Shown: piece after piece, positions 7,478 to 15,566 of the stretch
Layout of the letters: the number at the start of each line of letters is the position of its first letter
Position numbering within the stretch: the first letter of the stretch is position 1
Assembly: GCA_009923375.1 (NCBI GenBank)
Contig: RFTO01000005.1
Span: 1 to 20,310, forward strand
Origin: Actinomycetota bacterium
Lineage (GTDB): Bacteria > Actinomycetota > Actinomycetes > S36-B12 > UBA5976
Direction of reading: 5' to 3'
Length of the DNA: 20,310 bases
Notes under the pieces: model-generated
What the model saw: only the letters and a program-made list of their open reading frames with translations
Told to the model about the DNA's origin: nothing
Databases searched by the model: none
Translations under genes and position numbers: made by a program

Positions 7478-8428
7478 ATGGCTGCAATTCACCCCTACCT
7501 CGACTCCTCAGGTCGCGACGATGTCCTCACGGGCGGCGTACAGAGGATTCCTATAACCACCTCCAAAGGCGAGTTCAGCGTGTGGACCAAGCGCTTCGGA
7601 AACAACCCTGATGCGCGATTGCTTCTCCTGCACGGCGGTCCTGGCGCAACCCATGAGTACTTCGAGCCCTGCGACACCCATCTGCCGGCTGCTGGCATTG
7701 AGTACTACTACTACGACCAACTTGGCTCGCACTACAGCGATCAACCCAATGAGCCTGAGCTGTGGGAGATCGACCGCTTCGTTGACGAACTTGAACAGGT
7801 TCGCATCGCGCTCGGGCTGGATGCCAGCAACTTCTTCCTCTTGGGCCACTCCTGGGGAGGGGTGCTCGCCATCGAATACGCGCTCCGCTACCAGCAGCAC
7901 ATCAAAGGCCTTGTCATCTCCAACATGATGTCGAGCATTCCCGCCTACAACGACTACGCTGAAAAAGTCCTGATGCCACCCATGGATCAGGTCAAGCTCG
8001 CAAAGATCAAGGCCTTTGAAGCCGCCAACGAAACTTCTAACCCTGAATACGAAGCGCTGTTAATGGAGCAGCACTACGTGCATCACGTCCTGCGCATGCC
8101 CGTTGAAGAATGGCCTGATCCAGTGACGCGTGCGTTCGCACATATCAACCCAGATATCTATGTTCCGATTCAGGGGCCGAGTGAGTTAGGTGCTAGTGGC
8201 AAGTTGCTGCATTGGGATCGCACTGCGGACTTGGCCAAGATTCTGACTCCCGCTCTTGTCCTCGGCGGCGAGCACGACACGATGGATCCGCGCTACATGG
8301 AACACATGGCCTCTCTCATGCCCAATGGCCAAGCCTTCATCTGCCCGCAGGGTTCTCACATGGCAATGTTCGACGACCAAGCTGCTTACTTCGCGGCACT
8401 CACTGGTTTCATACTCGATTTAGCTTGA
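7478..8428 (+). CDS. Proline iminopeptidase-type alpha/beta hydrolase (peptidase family S33)
   Basis: 316-residue cytosolic serine peptidase that is expected to release N-terminal proline or other residues from short peptides. The oxyanion-hole motif is HGGPG at 52-56. YDQLGSHYSDQP at 79-90 is close to the pattern of PepI/Pip enzymes. The nucleophile elbow is GHSWGG with S125; the acid is D267 (GGEHDTMDP) and the base H294 (GSHMAMFDD). Length is normal and there is no signal peptide. ATG 7478 is fixed by GAGGAG at 7465-7470, 7 bases ahead; a TTG at 7454 in frame is ignored. The 286 bases upstream hold no credible gene. The last 43 bases overlap the 3' end of the convergent DUF998 gene. Related epoxide hydrolases or esterases share the fold, but the HGGPG motif favours the peptidase. 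Confidence 0.9.
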   Translation: MAAIHPYLDSSGRDDVLTGGVQRIPITTSKGEFSVWTKRFGNNPDARLLLLHGGPGATHEYFEPCDTHLPAAGIEYYYYDQLGSHYSDQPNEPELWEIDRFVDELEQVRIALGLDASNFFLLGHSWGGVLAIEYALRYQQHIKGLVISNMMSSIPAYNDYAEKVLMPPMDQVKLAKIKAFEAANETSNPEYEALLMEQHYVHHVLRMPVEEWPDPVTRAFAHINPDIYVPIQGPSELGASGKLLHWDRTADLAKILTPALVLGGEHDTMDPRYMEHMASLMPNGQAFICPQGSHMAMFDDQAAYFAALTGFILDLA

Positions 8429-9045
8429 GCCCTAGCGCTGCCTGCCGAAGGTCGCGTAGCCCAGTGGGTGAACAGCACAGTGGCTGCCATCTCGCTGAAG
8501 ACAAAGATGCGTTCGAATAAGCCGGTTGCCGGGTCACTCACAAGCCAGTGGAGCCAGAATGTGACTCCAAGGGCAATTAAAATTGTTGTCGCCACAACTG
8601 TGGCGCGCAGCGGTACTGCCCAGTCGCCACCACGTTTGGCATGTGAAGCCAATGGCCAAAACCCGAGAAAGAATGCCAGCATTGTCACGGTAAGCGTGTG
8701 AACGTCTGTGTCGACATCTGGCGCGGGCAAGGGAAATAGCAAGACACACGTGCCGGACGCTGCGCAGCCCAGCAGTAACACGCGCCCAAAGGTTGCCGAT
8801 GTCTTCAATGCCATGGCCAACGTCAACAGGGCAACGATGGAAATGCAGGCACAAATCTCCATCGCAACTCGCGTAGGTGCGCCGATCGCTGCCAATGCGC
8901 TGACTGTTTGCCTCGTCGATGAGAACCCCGGCCAGAACAAGGGCAAAATAAGAACAGGCACGCACAGGAAAAGAGCGGCTATCCAACTAGCCACACGTGC
9001 GGTGGCATGGGAAGCGATCCCAGAGCGTGGGCTATCAGTGAGCAC
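8386..9045 (-). CDS. DUF998-family integral membrane protein
   Basis: 219-residue membrane protein with six predicted helices (about 17-37, 60-80, 86-104, 118-135, 148-168, 178-195). Family-like landmarks are SALAAIGAPTRVAME after helix 1, FPLPAPDVDTDVHTL between helices 3 and 4, and GLFERIFVFSEM before helix 6. The family has no settled function. The frame is open up to GTG 9207, but that would add a charged, non-family extension reaching nearly to the divergent gene. GTG 9045 has a TACTAT -10 element 5 bases ahead. The C-terminal tail (SARAQAKSSMKPVSAAK) is read from DNA that also encodes the end of the peptidase. Confidence 0.8.
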   Translation of the reverse strand: MLTDSPRSGIASHATARVASWIAALFLCVPVLILPLFWPGFSSTRQTVSALAAIGAPTRVAMEICACISIVALLTLAMALKTSATFGRVLLLGCAASGTCVLLFPLPAPDVDTDVHTLTVTMLAFFLGFWPLASHAKRGGDWAVPLRATVVATTILIALGVTFWLHWLVSDPATGLFERIFVFSEMAATVLFTHWATRPSAGSARAQAKSSMKPVSAAK

Positions 9046-9050
9046 ACCGC

Positions 9051-9056
9051 ATAGTA
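9051..9056 (-). promoter_or_regulatory. -10 element for a leaderless DUF998 mRNA
   Basis: Read on the minus strand, TACTAT ends 5 bases before GTG 9045, so transcription would start at the start codon. There is no Shine-Dalgarno site at normal spacing. The 176-base gap to ATG 9222 must also hold the promoter of the divergent membrane protein. Confidence 0.45.
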
Positions 9057-9221
9057 GACGCCTTAGGGGCGAATGCGACCCTGCACTAGCCCATCGCGCC
9101 TGCACTTTCTGTCTGTGGCCACTATCGGAAGACAATAAGCACAGGCGAATAAATCGAGAGCGGCGCCGTCGAAGCCTTGAGCATTTCCCCGGGGGCTCCT
9201 CTCCCACTTCGGGGTGAAGAT

Positions 9222-9740
9222 ATGGAGTACCGTGATTCTGTGACTAGAGGACCTCGCGGCCAACGCCGCAGCCGCACTTTGGGTGTGGTTACCGTCGGGG
9301 CGGTCACTTACCTTGCATTTTTCCTCAACGCGGCCCGTACCTATTTCTCGGGCAGTGGCGCATGGGGAAAGACGTGCATGATGCCCGTGAACTTCTGTCC
9401 GAATTGGTCCAGTTTGGAGTACCTCCAACAATGGGAGCGCCAGCATTACGGATGGGCAGCTGGCGGATATATCGGCTTGCAGGTGATGGGGATCCTCTGC
9501 CTGCTCATCGCCTACATCTGGCGTAAGTCTGCTTTCGCGCTGCTCGCCAGCTGTTGTTATCTTGCAGCTCTGGCCCAGTGCCTCTGGTCAATTTTTGATT
9601 TCTTCGGAGTCGTCACATTCGTTGATGCTTTCTTCGCCGCGGCGCTCACCGCAGCTGCTGGCTTGTCCTACCGCTCACAGGAGGTCCACAACTGGCGGGA
9701 GCGCCTCATCAGTCAAGGGCTTGTCACTCGGCGCGTTTAA
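9222..9740 (+). CDS. Four-helix membrane protein of unknown function
   Basis: 172-residue protein that I do not recognise. An Arg-rich start (residues 9-18) is followed by four likely membrane helices: about 20-37, 82-100, 103-124 and 128-147. A loop of about 44 residues between helices 1 and 2 holds two cysteines (C52, C59) and many aromatic residues. By the positive-inside rule this loop would be outside the cell, where the cysteines could pair. The tail after residue 150 is charged. ATG 9222 follows GGGGTGAAG; the frame is open to 9177, but the extension is not protein-like. The gene is divergent from DUF998 and ends 31 bases from the convergent secreted-protein gene. Confidence 0.7.
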   Translation: MEYRDSVTRGPRGQRRSRTLGVVTVGAVTYLAFFLNAARTYFSGSGAWGKTCMMPVNFCPNWSSLEYLQQWERQHYGWAAGGYIGLQVMGILCLLIAYIWRKSAFALLASCCYLAALAQCLWSIFDFFGVVTFVDAFFAAALTAAAGLSYRSQEVHNWRERLISQGLVTRRV

Positions 9741-9771
9741 TGGCCTTGTTTAAGTGACGTTTGATGTCTCG

Positions 9772-11535
9772 TCAGCACCCGCCAGAGGTAAAGGTCCCTG
9801 CCAAAGCGACCACACGCTCGCCGTATCGCAGGTCGCCAGGGACGATTGCGATCTTCACCTTGGAGTAACCATCAGGCGCAATTGTGGTGTTGGTCTTGAC
9901 CACGCCAACCTCTTTGCCAGCAATTTTCAATTTAAGTGCGCACACGCCGACCTTTACTGATTTTGTATTGCCGTTATAGATAACTTGCAAGATCGTTGTG
10001 GTGTGTTTGGCGCTGTTGTATTCCCACACCTGCGGACCACCCCACTGTGTGGCTAGACCTGATTTGGCGGGGACCACTGCTGTGGAAGTGAACTTTGTCT
10101 TTGCTTTGGCAGACAAGGTTCCAGTGACCTTCAGCGACTTCCCGACCCGCAGATCTCCCTTGTAACTGCCAAGTTCGAAGTCGAAGGTTCGAATAGCAGG
10201 ATCGTCGTTTAGGTAGCCGTAGGCGGTCAGCGGCGGGACGACCTTTCCCATCACCTTCGAACCGGCTAACACCAGCACCTTGTCCGCAGCACTTGCAGGC
10301 TGAGTGACTCGGAGGAACAAGGTTGTGGTCTTGGCTCGAGAGTTGAACATAGTCATGTTGAAATTTGTGGGTTTCACCGACAAGCCCTTTGAGACCTTCA
10401 ATCCCGACAGATCCCAGGCGCTTGGAGTTGCCAGGACGATTTTCGCTGTGAAACTCAACTCTGCCCCATAGCGCAGATCACCAGGCAGGGTGTCCACGAA
10501 CGGGAGGATGTCCACGGACTCCTTGCTAGGCACGGTTACATACAACGTTTGGCCTTTCGGCTTCAAATCCGTGACATTTTGGCCGCTGCCTGAGTAGAGC
10601 TTTGGTGCCGAGATGATGACACTCACAGGCTTTGACGTGGAATTCCTCAGGGTCAGCCAACTGATATTGGTCGTGTTTCCCTGCTGATCGAAATACCACG
10701 AGGCAGGGTTAGCCGTGATTGACAAGCCTGCGGGCAGCGATGGAGTGACCTTGAACGTGGACGCCGTCACTACTGCAATGTCAGCATCAAGCTGCGGTGC
10801 GCCCAGCCCCATCGCCGGATCGTCTGTTGACGTGCCGATAGTGATCTCAACATCACCACTGACGGTCATAACGGTATCCGCCACCGCCAGAGCCACTGTG
10901 GTGTTCTTATCGACTCGAAGCACCGGATTTTTTATTGAGATTGTGACGGGGCTGCCCGAGATATCGGTGGTCGGCGAGATGTCCAGATACATCGAGTAAC
11001 GCAACACACCTTGCGAATCCTCACCCCAGGCCATGTATCCGCTCGTCGCATCAAAACCAAGCGCTGCAAACTTGTCGGAAATCGTCGTGAATGCATCAGG
11101 GAAATCTAAGTTCGACACATCCGCAATCGCTGTAGCCTCCGCGTTGCTCGTGAGTGCAAGGACGGTTCCGGTGTTTGCGACGTCGCCAGCTGCTGCTGGA
11201 ATGCATAGAGGCGACGTGGATTGCGGATCCGAGTTCGGTAAAGAGGTGGTCTGGCGGGAGATAGACCAACCCTGCACGTTCTTGGCGCCATCGATTTTGA
11301 GGTCGTGGAAGAACAACGTGGTCGGTGCACCTTGGTAATCAAAACGTAGACACGCATACGTCACGTCGTCTTCCTGGTCGTAGGAGAGACTTGGAGACTC
11401 TGACAGCGTGACGCCGCTAGGCAGCATCAAGTTAGTGACATCCACCTCAGATGGGGAAGCGTGTACGGGCAGCGTGCAGACGGTAGCCAGGACGGCCATG
11501 ACAAGGGCAATTTTCGTGCGAACTGACACGCTCAT
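9772..11535 (-). CDS. Secreted protein of unknown function with three GDLR(Y/V)G repeats
   Basis: 587-residue exported protein that matches no family I know. Residues 1-27 are a signal peptide (RTK, hydrophobic core, VHAS cleavage region). The first ~290 residues are beta-rich and Ser/Thr-rich with two cysteines (C62, C111). The C-terminal half is three Ig-like units of about 107 residues. Each ends in the same turn and strand: PGDLRYG at 351-357, KGDLRVG at 459-465 and PGDLRYG at 566-572, followed by an alternating hydrophobic strand. Units two and three begin with TTT-L/I-hydrophobic strands (402 and 512). The chain ends in Cys, which may pair with C532. The start is fixed by GGAGG 5 bases before ATG 11535; TTG or other codons upstream are not needed. 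There is no sortase or membrane anchor. Probably a cell-surface or matrix protein, by inference only. Confidence 0.85.
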   Translation of the reverse strand: MSVSVRTKIALVMAVLATVCTLPVHASPSEVDVTNLMLPSGVTLSESPSLSYDQEDDVTYACLRFDYQGAPTTLFFHDLKIDGAKNVQGWSISRQTTSLPNSDPQSTSPLCIPAAAGDVANTGTVLALTSNAEATAIADVSNLDFPDAFTTISDKFAALGFDATSGYMAWGEDSQGVLRYSMYLDISPTTDISGSPVTISIKNPVLRVDKNTTVALAVADTVMTVSGDVEITIGTSTDDPAMGLGAPQLDADIAVVTASTFKVTPSLPAGLSITANPASWYFDQQGNTTNISWLTLRNSTSKPVSVIISAPKLYSGSGQNVTDLKPKGQTLYVTVPSKESVDILPFVDTLPGDLRYGAELSFTAKIVLATPSAWDLSGLKVSKGLSVKPTNFNMTMFNSRAKTTTLFLRVTQPASAADKVLVLAGSKVMGKVVPPLTAYGYLNDDPAIRTFDFELGSYKGDLRVGKSLKVTGTLSAKAKTKFTSTAVVPAKSGLATQWGGPQVWEYNSAKHTTTILQVIYNGNTKSVKVGVCALKLKIAGKEVGVVKTNTTIAPDGYSKVKIAIVPGDLRYGERVVALAGTFTSGGC

Positions 11536-11656
11536 GGAATCCTCCGACGTTGACAGTGCGATGAAAGTGCGCAATTTGTGCGCCGTGTTTGTAGGGTGGA
11601 AAAACTCTCAACCATGGACTCACGAATCGTAGCTTGTCGCGTTGGCATGGCATCTC

Positions 11657-11662
11657 TAGAGT
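11657..11662 (+). promoter_or_regulatory. -10 element for a leaderless DinB-like gene
   Basis: TAGAGT ends 7 bases before GTG 11670 with no ribosome-binding sequence between, which supports a leaderless start there. It is a weaker match than the other -10 elements of this type in the window. Confidence 0.35.
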
Positions 11663-11669
11663 CAGCGCT

Positions 11670-12182
11670 GTGAACAACAACAGCGATGCAGCCCTAGACC
11701 GTTTGCTGCGTCATATGGCATGGGCGAACAGTCGCGTACTGAGCGATTTGGATCAGCTCCCCCCGGAAATCCTGGATTTACATGCCCCGAGCGACCCAGA
11801 TTGGCCCGTTGGCTCGATAGCCCGGCACTTGGTCGAGGCAGCTGGTTTCTACTGTCGACGATTGGGGGCGGCAGTCCCTGCCTTCACTTTTGATGACGAC
11901 AGTTCGCTCTCCGATCTCGCCCAGTTGGCGGCGGCATGTCAAGGATTCGACGTCCACTTACGCCAACTCGCTTCGGAGCCTGAGTCGATGACCACATATA
12001 CCCGGGATGACGGTTCGGATGTGAGTCGAGCACGCTCGACGATCATCGCCCAGGCCATTCATCACGCAACAGAGCACCGGACGCAGATTGCCGGTGTCCT
12101 GTCGAATCACGGTATCCGTGAAATCGACCTCGACACCCTTGATCTGTGGTCCTTCGGAGATTCCGAAGGTTTGGGGGAATAA
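11670..12182 (+). CDS. DinB/DUF664-family metalloprotein
   Basis: 170-residue four-helix-bundle protein of the DinB-like superfamily, which includes mycothiol- or bacillithiol-dependent transferases and isomerases and many proteins of unknown activity. The three metal-binding histidines are visible: H53 in the second helix (ARHLVEAAGFY) and H132 plus H136 in the last (AIHHATEHRTQIAG). The N-terminal LLRHMAWANSRVLSDL is the usual first helix. The start is set at GTG 11670: the upstream frame to TTG 11634 is not family-like, and a -10 element lies just ahead. It is divergent from the GDLRYG-repeat gene and convergent with the permease gene, with a long hairpin between. A thiol-dependent detoxification role is possible but not shown. 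Confidence 0.82.
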   Translation: MNNNSDAALDRLLRHMAWANSRVLSDLDQLPPEILDLHAPSDPDWPVGSIARHLVEAAGFYCRRLGAAVPAFTFDDDSSLSDLAQLAAACQGFDVHLRQLASEPESMTTYTRDDGSDVSRARSTIIAQAIHHATEHRTQIAGVLSNHGIREIDLDTLDLWSFGDSEGLGE

Positions 12183-12271
12183 CGCTATTGGGGCAAGAGT
12201 GAAAGTCGGTGTCCGAGTAACCGTACGTTGATTCGGACTCCTAGAAACGCCTCGCATTTATGAGCACATGA

Positions 12272-12312
12272 CGCTCACGGCTCAAGCCAGTTGCTGACTT
12301 GAGCCGTGAGCG
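12272..12312. terminator. Long hairpin between convergent DinB and permease genes
   Basis: A perfect 15-bp stem (12272-12286 with 12298-12312) has an 11-base loop, placed 89 bases after the DinB stop and 17 bases after the permease stop on the other strand. It lacks a T-run on both sides, so it would act as a bidirectional terminator only in the sense of T-less actinobacterial hairpins. The 146-base gap holds nothing else. Confidence 0.6.
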
Positions 12313-12328
12313 GCTAGTGGCTAAAAAC

Positions 12329-13906
12329 TCACATCCACTCCTTCACCGGCCCCGTTTTCTCAACTTCGGCCATTGATGTGCGTGCCATGAGGAAGAAGAC
12401 CAAACCGACGGCGGTGATTCCGGCCATGACCAGAAGTGTGATCCAATCGAGGTTGAAGAGCGCACCACGTGGACTGCTAAGGCCGGTCGGAATCACTAAG
12501 TTCACGAACATCGCCAGTAGATAGATCATCGCCACGACTGTGATGAGCATCCCTCGTTTGCCGAGCGTGTAACTGCCGCTGGGCTTCCAACCACGCATCC
12601 TGCCGATAAACGCGCCGATCACCGTCAACAAGAACGCTAGATAGATTCCGCTGACCCCGAAGGACACCAATGACGTCAAAGCCGAGACGTTCGCTGGATA
12701 GGTAATGAATCCGAAGTGCAGGTCATGTGAGGGGTTGATGTTGACCATCAAGGTGAAGAGGACCGGCACGATGGCGCCGAGCAGCACCGCGTTAATGGGG
12801 GTGTGGAAACGACGGGAGACACGCGCCACGAATCGTCCGCCAGGCATCGCGCCATCGCGTGCGTAAGAGAACAACAGCCGCGCGCTTGCACCTTGGATGC
12901 TTGAGCCGCACGAGAAGAAGGCGAAACACACCGCTAGAAGCAGCAGGTCGCGAAGGGGCTTTGAATGGATGTTGTGCTCCAAGATGAAGGGAACGCCACC
13001 ACTGAGTGATGTGGCTTGCTTGTAGCCCGCCGGATCACTTGGAGTGGCTAGAAGGAGCGCCGCCACAAGGATGAATGACGTGACCGCACCGATGAGCAAT
13101 GCATTCTTCATCGCCTTGGGCACCTGCGCTGAGGCTCCGACTGTTTCCTCGGCGACATCGCCTGCCGACTCGAAACCATAGAAGATGAACGCATGCGCGA
13201 GGACGGCGACCAGTGCAGCGCCCATCCACCAATTGCCATGAAAATCAACGCCAAGTGAGTTCGTCGCTAAGTTCTGGGCACCTTCTGTGGAGAAGAGGAA
13301 GCCAAATCCGTGGTGGAACCCGGCTGCGGCGAGGATCACAGCAATGCCGAAGGTGCCGAAGAACTCCACATAAGAGCCGAAGCTCGCTACCCGTCCCATC
13401 ACCTTCGCACCAGTTATGTTCAGTACGGTTTGGATAAGAAGTAATGCGATTGTCATCATCAAGATCGTCATATGGTTCGAAGGATCGAGCGTCGTGCTGA
13501 ACCACTCATTCGAAAGTGCGCAGATGTAAGGGACCACACCTGTATCGACTGCGGCGATGGTGACAAGCAAGGCGATGAGGTAGAACCAACCGACCCACCA
13601 GCCGTATCTTCGGTTCACGGTGAACTTCGAATATTGATAAAGGGCCCCCGACACGGGGTAAGAGCTGCCGAGTTCACCGAACACTTGGGCAACGAAGAAC
13701 ATCCCTACCACAGGGATCACCATCAACCAGATGTAACGTGGGCCGCCACTACCAGCACCCAACGCAAACAGTGAATAGATGCCGACCATCGGCGACAGGT
13801 AGGTGAATGCGACGCTGAAGCTAGCAAACTTGCTCAGCACCCGTGACAGTTCCTGCTTGTATCCCAGCGATCCGAGCCTTTGTTCCTCTGAAACGTTGTC
13901 ACTCAT
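12329..13906 (-). CDS. APC-superfamily amino acid/amine permease
   Basis: 525-residue integral membrane transporter with about 12 helices, most like the ACT branch of the APC superfamily (GABA, choline and amino acid permeases), which imports substrates by cation symport or exchange. Landmarks are the LGYKQELSRVLSKF amphipathic N-terminus, LSPMVGIYSLFALG in helix 1 (unwound substrate site), GELGSSYPVSGALYQYSKF in the helix 2-3 region, and FYGFESAGDVAEET followed by PKAMKNALL in helix 6-7. The C-terminus is short and charged (EKTGPVKEWM). ATG 13906 has AAAGG 7-8 bases ahead; the open frame to 13972 adds a non-family leader. A dyad in the leader may regulate it. The substrate cannot be named. 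Confidence 0.92.
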   Translation of the reverse strand: MSDNVSEEQRLGSLGYKQELSRVLSKFASFSVAFTYLSPMVGIYSLFALGAGSGGPRYIWLMVIPVVGMFFVAQVFGELGSSYPVSGALYQYSKFTVNRRYGWWVGWFYLIALLVTIAAVDTGVVPYICALSNEWFSTTLDPSNHMTILMMTIALLLIQTVLNITGAKVMGRVASFGSYVEFFGTFGIAVILAAAGFHHGFGFLFSTEGAQNLATNSLGVDFHGNWWMGAALVAVLAHAFIFYGFESAGDVAEETVGASAQVPKAMKNALLIGAVTSFILVAALLLATPSDPAGYKQATSLSGGVPFILEHNIHSKPLRDLLLLAVCFAFFSCGSSIQGASARLLFSYARDGAMPGGRFVARVSRRFHTPINAVLLGAIVPVLFTLMVNINPSHDLHFGFITYPANVSALTSLVSFGVSGIYLAFLLTVIGAFIGRMRGWKPSGSYTLGKRGMLITVVAMIYLLAMFVNLVIPTGLSSPRGALFNLDWITLLVMAGITAVGLVFFLMARTSMAEVEKTGPVKEWM

Positions 13907-13958
13907 GTGTGCACCTTTCATCGACCTGCAGCCATTGGCCAGCGGATGTGAGTCACGC

Positions 13959-13997
13959 CCGCGGTTTGGCACCGGTTTCGGCGATGCGAAACCGCGG
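13959..13997. promoter_or_regulatory. Inverted repeat in the permease leader, possible operator
   Basis: Perfect 9-bp arms CCGCGGTTT (13959-13967) and AAACCGCGG (13989-13997) are separated by 21 bases. They lie 53-91 bases before the permease start. A TTGACA reading on the minus strand lies just outside the distal arm, so a bound repressor could block the promoter. It could equally be an RNA hairpin in the 5' leader. Confidence 0.4.
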
Positions 13998-14083
13998 TGA
14001 AACTTGTCAATGGTCGCGTGCGCTAGGCGGCAATGCGTTGAACTCTTGAACGGTTTGACCCGTGTTCTATGTCACATTCACAC

Positions 14084-14103
14084 GAATCTGCGATGGCAGA
14101 TTC
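14084..14103. terminator. Compact hairpin downstream of the two-component operon
   Basis: GAATCTGC (14084-14091) and GCAGATTC (14096-14103) form a perfect 8-bp stem with a 4-base GATG loop, about 80 bases past the kinase stop codon on the minus strand. There is no U-tract. Possible T-less terminator for the regulator-kinase operon, or an element ahead of the permease. Confidence 0.4.
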
Positions 14104-14183
14104 CCTTTCAGATGGCGAGATATAGCCCGAAAGGATCAGTGACGCTTAGTTCGGCTGATCGAAGGCGTGTGGCAGCGCCCGAC

Positions 14184-15566
14184 CTAGATCGACTGATCTG
14201 CGGCAGTTGACTTCAAAGCGATGTCCATGCGCAATCCACCCAGTTCACTCTTGCTCAAGGAGAGCACTCCCTGGTGCTCTCGCACAATGGCCGCCAAGAT
14301 GCTCATGCCTAGGCCCGAGCCCCCAGTTTCGCGTGACCGTGACTGATCAAATCGAGTGAACTCGCGAATCTCATCGCCAGCGAGTTCACCTTGCGTCAGA
14401 CCTGGTAGGCCAGGGCCGCCATCCTCCACTCGTAAATGGATCTGACCACCCACCTGCCAGAGCCGGACACGTACGGGGGCATCGGCTGGTGTGTGCTGCT
14501 CGATGTTGGAAAAGATGTTGGAAATCAGTTGTTGCAGGTGCGACTCAACGCCTGTCACAACAACACGTGGAGCAATCATTGAATCCACAGTCCGACTCTC
14601 ATTCAGGGCATGCAGATCTCCGATTGCGGAAACCACCATGTGCGAGAAGTCGACTTCTTCCGCCAGCGGCGTGGATACCGCACCAACTTCTGCAAGGAGC
14701 AGTAGATCGGACACAAGTGCGCGCATCCGCTCCGACTCATGGCTCATGCGATCCATCGCACGTTGACGTTGCTCGGGCTGCGCATCAGGCTGTGCCTGCA
14801 AGAGCTGCAGATATCCGCTGATTACCGTGAGTGGCGTTCGTAGCTCATGTGAAGCGTCGGCAAGAAACTCTTGCATCCTCACCCTTGTCGCCCGCTCGCT
14901 TGCAGCGTTATTTCTCAGCGTGACCACCATCTGGTCTAGGGCTCGGGAGAGCTCGGCCACTTCGGAACTTCCTCGAGCAGGCGGCACTGAGACGTCCTCA
15001 GCACCGTCAGCGACGGCAGTTGCCACATCAATCATTCGCTCAACCCGCCTGAGGTCGAATCTTGTGACGATGGTGATGAGCAGGCCTCCGAGTAGTGCGG
15101 CGAGCAGTGCAAACTGCACAAGTAACTTGGTGTTCTCCCTGCGAAAGTCATTGATGGTGCGGACAGAGACTCCGAACACGATGTACTCATGATCAGGCAG
15201 TAAAACTGTGCTGATGCGCACTTGCTTTTCTGAGAGGTATTGGGGCTTGCGAACTGCCGAATCCAGTACCGAGCGAGCAATCTCATCGGGAATCTTCGAG
15301 GGGGCTCCGTTCAAGACTGTTAGCTGCCGGTCAGCATCAATCAATGCGAGCACCGTCAGATTTGGATCTTGCTTTGCAAGCAGCAAAGCCAGAGCCAACG
15401 GAGTCTCGGCATCCGCTCTCACCGCCGCGGCCGCGCGCACAAGGCTCTCGTCGACATTTTCGAGTTGGGTTCTCGTCGACACCGATAGCGAATAACCACC
15501 CACAGCTGCTGCAACTGCAAGGGTCACAAGCGCCGATGACACAGCAAGGCGGATTCGGAGCTTCAC
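14184..15566 (-). CDS. Two-component sensor histidine kinase
   Basis: 460-residue membrane kinase. Helix 1 (about 8-27) and helix 2 (about 148-168) frame an extracytoplasmic sensor region of about 120 residues with no recognised domain. A HAMP domain follows (170-222). The dimerisation/phosphoacceptor helix has H240 in FLADASHELRTPLTVISGY. The ATPase domain has the N-box QLISNIFSNIEQHTP (N350, N354), G1 box VEDGGPGL (380-387), F-box FTRFDQS and G2 box GGSGLGMSI (415-423). All catalytic boxes are intact, so it should be active. The GTG start overlaps the regulator's TGA by four bases (GTGA), meaning translational coupling. The N-box has Ser/Glu-Gln substitutions but keeps the key asparagines. 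The signal sensed is unknown. Confidence 0.95.
   Translation of the reverse strand: MKLRIRLAVSSALVTLAVAAAVGGYSLSVSTRTQLENVDESLVRAAAAVRADAETPLALALLLAKQDPNLTVLALIDADRQLTVLNGAPSKIPDEIARSVLDSAVRKPQYLSEKQVRISTVLLPDHEYIVFGVSVRTINDFRRENTKLLVQFALLAALLGGLLITIVTRFDLRRVERMIDVATAVADGAEDVSVPPARGSSEVAELSRALDQMVVTLRNNAASERATRVRMQEFLADASHELRTPLTVISGYLQLLQAQPDAQPEQRQRAMDRMSHESERMRALVSDLLLLAEVGAVSTPLAEEVDFSHMVVSAIGDLHALNESRTVDSMIAPRVVVTGVESHLQQLISNIFSNIEQHTPADAPVRVRLWQVGGQIHLRVEDGGPGLPGLTQGELAGDEIREFTRFDQSRSRETGGSGLGMSILAAIVREHQGVLSLSKSELGGLRMDIALKSTAADQSI

Noticed and set aside
7299..7492. Two short minus-strand frames upstream of the peptidase
   Set aside because: They cover the peptidase ribosome site and start, and have no protein-like features.
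9046..9207. N-terminal extension of the DUF998 protein to GTG 9207
   Set aside because: Arg/Ser-rich, not hydrophobic or family-like, and it would cross the promoter region shared with the divergent gene.
10170..10195. GGTTCGAAT, resembling a tRNA T-arm
   Set aside because: Sits inside the GDLRYG-repeat coding frame; no acceptor stem, anticodon arm or cloverleaf can be formed around it.
14004..14210. 68-codon plus-strand frame in the permease-kinase gap
   Set aside because: Includes the hairpin and the kinase 3' end; no ribosome site or recognisable pattern.
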